Under the pieces are notes generated by a model that worked only from the letters and a program-made list of their open reading frames with translations, was not told where the DNA came from and searched no databases. Shown in pieces: positions 58,292 through 64,000 of a DNA stretch of 64,000 nucleotides. The translations under genes were made by a program, and so were the position numbers. Origin of the DNA: Moorella sp. E308F (GTDB taxonomy: Bacteria > Bacillota > DSM-521 > Neomoorellales > Neomoorellaceae); the NCBI RefSeq assembly GCF_006538365.1, contig NZ_BJKN01000001.1:977424-1041423 (forward strand), read 5' to 3'. Position 1 is the first letter of the stretch; each line of letters begins with the position of its first letter.

Positions 58292-59242
58292 TCAGAACCA
58301 GCCCTTGCGCCGGAAGAAAAAGAGCATTACCCCGGCCAGCATGGCCATGACCCCTAGGACGGTAAAATAGCCGTAGCGCCATTCCAGCTCCGGCATGTAG
58401 CGGAAATTCATACCGTAGATGCCGGCGATGAGGGTTAAAGGCATCATTATCGTAGTAATTACCGTCAGGACCTTCATGATTTCATTGAGGCGGTTGGAGG
58501 TCAGGGAAAGGTAGATTTCCAGGGTGGAGCTGGCCAGGTCATGGAAGGTTTCCACCTGGTCGATGAGGCGCAGCATTTCGTTGTAGATATCCAGGAAAAA
58601 GACCCGGTTTTCCGGTTTTACCAGCTTGAACTCGGGATAGGCCAGGAGGTTCAAAATATCCCGCTGGGCGCCAAGAATTTTGCGCAGTTTAATGGCCTGG
58701 CGCCTTAAGGTAAAGACTTGATTGAGAATCTGCCGGGTGGGCCGGCGGAAGACTTCCTCCTCCAGGTATTCGATTTTGCCTTCGGTGCGGTCAAAAAAGG
58801 TAAAAAAGGTTTCTGTCAGGGGTTCGAGCAGGCTGTAAAGGATAAAGTCGGTGCCTTTCTGGAAAAGCTGCGGGTCCTGGCGGTACTGGCGCCAGAGTTT
58901 AGTTACGAACTCCAGTTCTTCCTGGTGGACGGTAACGATATACCTGGGCCCCAGGAAGACATTGAGAGCCGTAGTCAGGGAACGCTGGCCGGCCTTTACG
59001 CAGCGCAGGGTGAGGAAGGCATATTCATCATACTGGGCGATTCCGGGCCGGTAGTGGGGGTGACGGCAATCTTCTACGGCCAGGGGGTGAAAATGGAAGA
59101 GGTCCGTCAAGAGGTCCAGTTCCGCCGGGGCCGGCTGTACCAGGTCCAGCCAGGTAAACTCCTCGCTCTGCCGGGGCTGGAAACCAGGGGGCAGATTTTT
59201 CCTCAGTCCCTGTTGCGGGTGAAAAATTAAGAGGCGCTGCAT
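58292..59242 (-). CDS. corA: CorA-type Mg/Co transporter
   Basis: 316 residues, the usual CorA length, from the ATG at 59242, with ACAGGTGA just upstream; a longer open frame to 59383 has no good start. Two C-terminal membrane segments follow the long helical domain, with the pore signature YGMNF in between (IAGIYGMNFRYMPEL). It would import Mg2+ or Co2+. Confidence 0.95.
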   Translation of the reverse strand: MQRLLIFHPQQGLRKNLPPGFQPRQSEEFTWLDLVQPAPAELDLLTDLFHFHPLAVEDCRHPHYRPGIAQYDEYAFLTLRCVKAGQRSLTTALNVFLGPRYIVTVHQEELEFVTKLWRQYRQDPQLFQKGTDFILYSLLEPLTETFFTFFDRTEGKIEYLEEEVFRRPTRQILNQVFTLRRQAIKLRKILGAQRDILNLLAYPEFKLVKPENRVFFLDIYNEMLRLIDQVETFHDLASSTLEIYLSLTSNRLNEIMKVLTVITTIMMPLTLIAGIYGMNFRYMPELEWRYGYFTVLGVMAMLAGVMLFFFRRKGWF

Positions 59243-59398
59243 GCAAATCACCTGTAGCCGGGTTTTCTTTAGTTTACCACAGGAGCGGCTGACAAGTACC
59301 GGGTTACTGAAATATTTTCCCTGACAATATTGTTCCGGCGGGGGAGAGGGTGTTAAAATGGTAGCAGGGGTAATTAAAATCACGGGGAAGAGAAGCTA

Positions 59399-59635
59399 TT
59401 GTCCAAACGTACTGCGGGTATAAGCTTACTGGCTATTGCCGCTTTTCTCCATGGGATTCACTACCTGGCGGCCGCCATCTTCGCTTCGGGAGTATCATCC
59501 TGGAGTAAAGATCTATTCCGTTCTATGCTCGGCTATACAGCTCCCGGCCTTGCTGGCTGGGCTAAAATAGCCCTGGCAGTGGGAATTATTTACTTATTTT
59601 GGGCGGAAGTTGAAGCATGGCGGCAAAAAAAGTAG
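59399..59635 (+). CDS. Small two-segment membrane protein, unknown
   Basis: 78 residues with two hydrophobic helices (residues about 6-30 and 50-70) and a charged end AEVEAWRQKK. I do not recognise a family. Support for it being real: TTG start with GGGGAAGAGAAG upstream, and its 3' end overlaps the next start by 19 bases, suggesting coupling with the DUF72 gene. Confidence 0.6.
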   Translation: MSKRTAGISLLAIAAFLHGIHYLAAAIFASGVSSWSKDLFRSMLGYTAPGLAGWAKIALAVGIIYLFWAEVEAWRQKK

Positions 59636-60417
59636 CTACATCCATATACATCGGCACCTCCGGCTACAGCTACCGCGACTGGGTGGGCTATTTTTACCCG
59701 CCAGGGCTGGCGGCGAAAGATATGCTGCCTTATTACGCCCGGGAATTTAACTTTACCGAGGTCAATTCCTCCTTTTATGCCCTGCCGCGGCCCCAGAACC
59801 TGGAGCAGATGGCCCGCAGGGTGCCGCAGGGGTTCATCTTTGCCGTCAAGGCCTACCGTACCCTGACCCATGAACGGGGCGTCAGCCTGGCCAGCGACAG
59901 CCGGCAGTTGCGCCAGGCTCTCCAGCCCCTGGTGGACCGGGGCCAGCTGGGGGCCGTCCTGCTCCAGTTCCCCTTTTCTTTCCGCAATAACCAGGCCAAC
60001 CGCGAGCATTTAACCAGGCTGAAAGAACTTTTACCCGACCTCCCCCTGGTGGTGGAATTTCGCCACAACAGCTGGGTGAATGACGCCGTTTGGGATTTCT
60101 TACAGCGTCACGAACTAGCCTATACCTGTGTCGATGAACCGGCCTTGCCGGGATTGGTGGGGCCGGTGGTCCGCTGTACGGCGGCAGTGGCCTACGTCCG
60201 TTTTCACGGCCGCAATGCGGAAAAGTGGTGGCGGCATAAAGAGGCCTACGAGCGCTATGATTACCTTTATAAAGAAGCAGAGCTAAAAGAATGGTTACCG
60301 GGCATAGCTTACCTGGCCGGCCGGGCGCGCCAGGTCTTTGTGGCCTTTAACAACCACTACCACTCCCAGGCAGTAACCAACGCCAGGATGCTGAAGGAAT
60401 TACTGGCCGGGGTTTAA
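59617..60417 (+). CDS. DUF72-family protein (YecE type)
   Basis: 266 residues: YIGTSGYSYRDWVGYFYPPG, YYAREFNFTEVNSSFYALPR, FAVKAYRTLTHERG, LLQFPFSFR, VEFRHNSW, YVRFHGRN and VFVAFNNHYHSQAVTNA. A TIM-barrel family with conserved aromatic and acidic residues and no proven activity. The stop overlaps the end of the opposite-strand gene by four bases. Confidence 0.93.
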   Translation: MAAKKVATSIYIGTSGYSYRDWVGYFYPPGLAAKDMLPYYAREFNFTEVNSSFYALPRPQNLEQMARRVPQGFIFAVKAYRTLTHERGVSLASDSRQLRQALQPLVDRGQLGAVLLQFPFSFRNNQANREHLTRLKELLPDLPLVVEFRHNSWVNDAVWDFLQRHELAYTCVDEPALPGLVGPVVRCTAAVAYVRFHGRNAEKWWRHKEAYERYDYLYKEAELKEWLPGIAYLAGRARQVFVAFNNHYHSQAVTNARMLKELLAGV

Positions 60418-61307
60418 AGGATGTAAAAGTAAAGCCTCCCCTTTTCCAGGGTGCAGGCAACACGGTCCTGGTCCTTCAGATAGCTTAAAAATGCCGACAC
60501 GCTGGTCAGGTTGAGGAAGTACTGGGGAATGTCCATAGAGATATTCACCTGGACGGCCAGCTCTGCCAGCAGGTCTTCCCGGGTCAGGGGCCGGGCCAGG
60601 AGTTCGGTAATCATGTCCAGGCAGGCATGAATTTGCCGGCGGTTTTCCGCCAGGACGGGGGCCGGGTCGGTAATAACCTCCGGGCTGTGGGCCGGCAGTA
60701 AATACTTAATCTCCAGGTCGGTGAGACACTCCAGGGTGGTCAGCTGGGCCTTGATGTCCTGCAGGTAGGGTAAAGGATATTTGGCCAGGATGGCCGGATG
60801 AAAGACAGCATCGCCGCTAAAAAGGACACCATCGGGGGTCAGGAAAGCCAGGTGGCCGGCGGTATGACCCGGGGTGGCGATGGCCTGGAGGCGCTGGTCC
60901 AGGAGCTTCAAAGGGCCGGGAGCAATGGTACCGTCGACCTCCACCGGCCGGGCGACTAAAAGGGGGATTTTAATTTCCGCCAAAGGCTGAGCACCGTACA
61001 GGGTTTTTACTCCCAGCAGGTTATCTTCCATAAATATTTTTTCCCCGGTGGAAGCCAGGATTTTCAGGCCGGGATAAAATTCCTTTAACAGCCGGTGGGC
61101 GCCACAGTGATCGGCGTGGCCGTGGGTGGTCAGGAGGTATTTGGGTTTGAGGCCGCTGGCCGCCAGAGCGTCCTTGATTTTATGGGCAATGGTATTGTTG
61201 ATTCCCGAATCTATCAACAGGCAGTAACCGCTTTTAGTACTATACACGCCTGCATTGGTGGCGCCGGGGATATAGTAGGTATGGCCATGAATTTTTACCA
61301 GTTCCAC
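60414..61307 (-). CDS. Metallo-beta-lactamase-fold hydrolase
   Basis: 297 residues. Metal site TTHGHADHCGAH (HxHxDH), further His in TPGHTAGHLAFL, Asp in FSGDAVFHP and His in LLPAHSPEV. The C-terminal 90 residues are helical, as in the glyoxalase II/hydrolase group that handles thioesters or phosphate esters. The substrate is not predictable. Convergent with the DUF72 gene. Confidence 0.9.
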   Translation of the reverse strand: MELVKIHGHTYYIPGATNAGVYSTKSGYCLLIDSGINNTIAHKIKDALAASGLKPKYLLTTHGHADHCGAHRLLKEFYPGLKILASTGEKIFMEDNLLGVKTLYGAQPLAEIKIPLLVARPVEVDGTIAPGPLKLLDQRLQAIATPGHTAGHLAFLTPDGVLFSGDAVFHPAILAKYPLPYLQDIKAQLTTLECLTDLEIKYLLPAHSPEVITDPAPVLAENRRQIHACLDMITELLARPLTREDLLAELAVQVNISMDIPQYFLNLTSVSAFLSYLKDQDRVACTLEKGRLYFYIL

Positions 61308-61398
61308 CCTGCTAGTTTTCCTTTCCGGTATAGTGGTAACAGCGCTACTGCATTATTTTAACATATTTACATTCGCAGGGGGAAATTACCGGAGGGCA

Positions 61399-61421
61399 TA
61401 AAAAAAGTGCCTTCTGGCACT
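61399..61421 (-). terminator. Terminator of the Cys-rich small gene
   Basis: On the minus strand AGTGCC, AGAA loop, GGCACT and seven T. It overlaps the stop codon of the gene at 61420. Confidence 0.8.
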
Positions 61422-61626
61422 AATCGTTAATGGAGACAAAGTCTTTACAATAACCATCTGCGTTACGAGGCGGGTAGATGAGGCCACAGCAGTTGTTGTC
61501 TAAGCAGTGTATACATTCTGTCATTTCACACGGTATACTTTTACTGCTTTGGGTAAGAGCCCTCATAACCTTTTGTCCCTCGCGAAAGATTTCTTTACCG
61601 CTATTACCATAAACCTCCTGGAGCAT
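61420..61626 (-). CDS. Small Cys-rich protein, putative metal-binding
   Basis: 68 residues from the ATG at 61626, preceded by GAAAGGG and a GGGGAGGGG stretch; an in-frame ATG at 61656 is possible. The C-terminal half has six Cys in PCEMTECIHCLDNNCCGL and GYCKDF, arranged somewhat like DUF1540 metal-binding proteins. A terminator directly at its stop supports a real gene. Function unknown. Confidence 0.65.
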   Translation of the reverse strand: MLQEVYGNSGKEIFREGQKVMRALTQSSKSIPCEMTECIHCLDNNCCGLIYPPRNADGYCKDFVSIND

Positions 61627-61775
61627 CGCCCTTTCTCCCCTCCCCATCCTAAGCACATTGTATCATGTATACACTAAATCCCCAAATGCTTTCATAGTTT
61701 ATTTTACCATGATTAGTTGGGTTTTCCGGCCCGCAGGTTGATGTTTTGGTCGCGCAGGAAGATTTACGTTTTTCC

Positions 61776-61805
61776 TTGCTTAACCGGGCAATTATTTGTT
61801 AAAAT
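61776..61805 (+). promoter_or_regulatory. Candidate promoter of secG
   Basis: TTGCTT (61776-61781), 18-base spacer, TAAAAT (61800-61805), about 40 bases before the secG start. Confidence 0.5.
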
Positions 61806-61842
61806 TATGACGTCACGGCAGCGCAGCAGGGAGGTGAAGTTG

Positions 61843-62067
61843 TTGCTGCATACCATTATCCTGATTATTGATATACTGGTAGCCCTGGGACTGATCGCTG
61901 CGGTCCTTTTACAATCCGGCCGCAGTGCCGGTATTTCTGGCGCCATTGCCGGCGGCGCGGAAGCCATCTTTGGCAAGAAAAAGGGTCTCGATACCTTTCT
62001 CAACAAGGTTTCAGCAGTCCTGGCCGGTTTGTTCCTGCTATTGACTCTGCTCCTCTCGGTTATTTAA
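61843..62067 (+). CDS. secG: Preprotein translocase subunit SecG
   Basis: About 74 residues: two membrane helices joined by the SecG loop LLQSGRSAGISGAIAGGAEA-type segment with FGKKKG. The strong GGGAGGTG at 61829 points to TTG 61843 (or TTG 61840) as start; the open frame further upstream is not expected to be translated. SecG assists SecYE in protein export. The secG ... rnr order is typical of Firmicutes. Confidence 0.92.
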   Translation: MLHTIILIIDILVALGLIAAVLLQSGRSAGISGAIAGGAEAIFGKKKGLDTFLNKVSAVLAGLFLLLTLLLSVI

Positions 62068-62195
62068 TTGACCAAACACCCTGGGAGGTTAATTTACCAT
62101 ATTTGCAGGAGGTTTATTTTACCAGGTACATTCCTTGGCGAAATGAAACTGTATGGGCGGCGGCGCCCAATTTTTTTCATGGAGGTTGATTTTTA

Positions 62196-62747
62196 ATGAA
62201 CCGGCAGGAAGCGTTGCAACTAATGGAGAAGCACGTAAAAAATAAAAACCTGCGCAAGCACGCCCTCGCTGTGGAGGCAGTAATGCGCGCCCTGGCCCGG
62301 CACTTTGGCGAGGATGAGGAAAAATGGGGCCTGGCCGGTTTGCTCCATGATATCGACTACGAGAGCACCAAAGACGATCCCGACCGGCACAGCCTGGTGG
62401 GGGCGGAAATGCTGGCCCGGGAAGGTTTGCCTGAAGAGGTGGTTTACGCCGTTAAAGCTCATAACGAGCGCCACGGCCTGCCCAGGACGGACTTGATGAG
62501 CAAGGCCCTGTATGCTACCGACCCCCTGACGGGCTTGATTGTAGCCGCGGCCCTCATTCGCCCCGAAAAGAAACTGGCTATCGTGGACGTTCCATTTTTA
62601 ATGAACCGTTACCATGAGAAATCCTTTGCCCGCGGGGCCAGCCGGGAGACTATAGCCGCCTGCAGCGAGCTTGGTCTCTCCCTGGAAGACTTCATGCATA
62701 TCGGCCTGGAAGCCATGAAGGAAATTGCCGGCGAACTGGGCCTTTAG
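62196..62747 (+). CDS. HD-domain (HDIG-type) hydrolase
   Basis: 183 residues with the HD motif in GLLHDIDYEST, an upstream His in LRKHALAVEAVM, a His after KAHNERHG, and an Asp in YATDPLTGL. This is the small HDIG family seen across Firmicutes, probably a metal-dependent phosphohydrolase of unknown substrate. ATGGAGG-like site before its ATG; a strong terminator follows. Confidence 0.88.
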   Translation: MNRQEALQLMEKHVKNKNLRKHALAVEAVMRALARHFGEDEEKWGLAGLLHDIDYESTKDDPDRHSLVGAEMLAREGLPEEVVYAVKAHNERHGLPRTDLMSKALYATDPLTGLIVAAALIRPEKKLAIVDVPFLMNRYHEKSFARGASRETIAACSELGLSLEDFMHIGLEAMKEIAGELGL

Positions 62748-62751
62748 ACAG

Positions 62752-62782
62752 GATACCCGGTAAGCAACCGGGTATCTTTTTA
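62752..62782 (+). terminator. Rho-independent terminator after the HD-domain gene
   Basis: GATACCCGGT (62752-62761) and ACCGGGTATC (62767-62776), AAGCA loop, five T. Confidence 0.9.
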
Positions 62783-62852
62783 CCTGTACAGCAGGAAATA
62801 ATATAGCGAGGAAATATATCTCATCCATGAAACATTGAGAAAGGAAGCCTGT

Positions 62853-64000
62853 ATGGACAAAGAAGAATTATTGTCCCTCATGCGTACCCGTTCCTACCGG
62901 CCTATGACGGCGGCGGAGCTCATGGCCGCCCTGGGAGCAAAGGATGAGGAAGCCTTCCGGGAATTGCTCCATTCCCTGGAACAGGAGGGTTATATTGTCC
63001 GCACCCGCAAGGATAAATACGGCCTGCCGGAAAAGATGGGCCTGGTCAGCGGCCTCCTCCAGGCTTCAACCAAAGGTTATGCCTTTGTCGTGCCCCGGGA
63101 AAAAGAGCAGGCCGATGTTTATATTAGCGCCCTTAATCTCAACGGGGCCATGCACGGGGATCTCGTTCTGGCCAGGATTTTACCCGGTACTACGGGGCGC
63201 AGGCGGGAGGGAGAAATCATCCGCGTCCTGCAGCGGGCCAACAAGCGAGTAGTGGGAACCTTTACGGCTGCCGGTCGTTTGAGTTTTGTAGTGCCCGATG
63301 ATGCCCGGTTAAACCAGGATATCCTTATTCCTCCCGGTAATTCTCAGGGTGCCAGGGAAAAGGATAAAGTCGTCGTGGAAATTACCCGCTGGCCGGAGGC
63401 CCGGCGCAATCCCGAGGGCCGGGTGGTGGAAATCCTGGGCCAGGCGGGCCAGCCGGGAGTGGACGTTTTAAGCATTATCAAAAAGTACGACCTGGAGCCT
63501 GAATTTCCTCCTGAGGTTTTACGCGAAGCCGACGGTTTAAGCAAGAATTTTGGCCCCCGGGAGCTGGCCGGGCGCCGTGACCTGCGGGAATGGCGCCTGG
63601 TAACCATTGACGGTGCTGACGCCCGCGACCTTGATGACGCCGTGTCCGTGGAGCTTTTACCCGATGGTAATTACCTCCTGGGAGTACATATTGCCGACGT
63701 CAGCTTTTACGTCCGGGAAGGCAGTGCCCTGGACCGGGAGGCCTTCAACCGGGGGACGAGCGTCTACTTTGTGGACCGGGTTATCCCCATGCTGCCGCCC
63801 CGGTTATCCAATGACATCTGTTCGTTAAATGCCGGGGAAGACCGCCTGGCCGTGACGGCCCTGATGACTATCACGCCGCGGGGTACAGTAAAAAGTTACG
63901 AGCTTTTCCCTTCAATTATCCGCGTGCGCGAGCGCATGACCTACGACGCTGTCCGGCGCATCCTACAAGACGGCGATCCGGAACTCCTGGAGCGTTACCG
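62853..64000 (+). CDS. rnr: Ribonuclease R, 3' end outside window
   Basis: Open from ATG 62853 (MDKEELLSLMRTRSYRPM) to the window end, about 382 residues seen of the 700 or so expected. It has an N-terminal winged helix (MTAAELMAALGAKDEEAFRE), cold-shock-type domains (GYAFVVPR, MHGDLVLARIL) and the start of the RNB nuclease domain with the metal site TIDGADARDLDDAVSVE and GVHIADVSFYV. It degrades structured RNA from the 3' end. AAGGAAG precedes the ATG. Confidence 0.95.
   Translation, partial: MDKEELLSLMRTRSYRPMTAAELMAALGAKDEEAFRELLHSLEQEGYIVRTRKDKYGLPEKMGLVSGLLQASTKGYAFVVPREKEQADVYISALNLNGAMHGDLVLARILPGTTGRRREGEIIRVLQRANKRVVGTFTAAGRLSFVVPDDARLNQDILIPPGNSQGAREKDKVVVEITRWPEARRNPEGRVVEILGQAGQPGVDVLSIIKKYDLEPEFPPEVLREADGLSKNFGPRELAGRRDLREWRLVTIDGADARDLDDAVSVELLPDGNYLLGVHIADVSFYVREGSALDREAFNRGTSVYFVDRVIPMLPPRLSNDICSLNAGEDRLAVTALMTITPRGTVKSYELFPSIIRVRERMTYDAVRRILQDGDPELLERY

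Overview
The window reads as chromosome of a thermophilic, spore-forming, acetogen-type Firmicute, most like Moorella. The grounds are the high-GC codon use rich in GCC, CTG and GGC, many GTG and TTG starts, strong GGAGG ribosome sites, and Firmicutes gene orders: rapZ-yvcK-whiA, rpoN next to gapA-pgk-tpiA-gpmI-eno, and secG followed by rnr. The genus is an inference from protein style; no rRNA or tRNA gene was found.

Layout. 1-4620: a UbiB-type kinase (cut by the window edge), a small ferredoxin, a YitT membrane protein and a split transketolase. 4824-17021: an accessory metabolic island. It has a PAS/sigma-54 activator, a small divergent TIGR04076-type gene, a perfect 12-bp-arm palindrome, a -24/-12 promoter, and then a collinear run: CoA-transferase, two acyl-CoA dehydrogenases, FixA/FixB-type ETF, FixC, FixX, an OFA-family carrier and a YjiH-type membrane protein. 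The order matches the ydiF-ydiO-ydiQRST operon of E. coli with an added dehydrogenase. 17022-18530: an Rpn-type nuclease gene between imperfect direct repeats. 18531-22490: ftsE-ftsX, an EnvC-like M23 protein and a CtpA protease. 22639-25731: an isochorismatase-fold hydrolase, RtcB and a coiled-coil protein with a nuclease-like end.

25830-44351 is a DNA-repair neighbourhood: uvrB, a 1,250-residue fusion of an EndoQ-like PHP nuclease to a UvrD/PcrA helicase, uvrA and uvrC. It is interrupted by a PIN/AbrB toxin-antitoxin pair and by a transport and catabolic cluster (PocR-AraC regulator, UroD-like protein, TRAP DctPQM, DUF1638). Between uvrA and uvrC lies a non-coding element of about 212 nt that folds end to end into a branched hairpin with about eight tandem G-A steps. 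A smaller hairpin with the same GGAGCGA motif lies at 49788-49855.

44323-51943: a Cof-type phosphatase, a PHP protein, rapZ, yvcK, whiA, a hexapeptide acyltransferase, a DUF1405 protein and rpoN. 52170-58232: the lower glycolysis/gluconeogenesis operon. 58292-64000: corA, a small membrane protein with a DUF72 protein, a metallo-beta-lactamase-fold hydrolase, a Cys-rich small protein, secG, an HD-domain protein and the start of rnr.

Connections. RpoN encoded at 50558 would serve the promoter at 6841 through the activator at 4824. The carrier, CoA-transferase, dehydrogenases and FixABCX would together import and activate a carboxylic acid and move electrons to or from its acyl-CoA. The UvrABC genes plus the EndoQ-helicase fusion suggest linked removal of bulky and deaminated lesions, as expected at high temperature.
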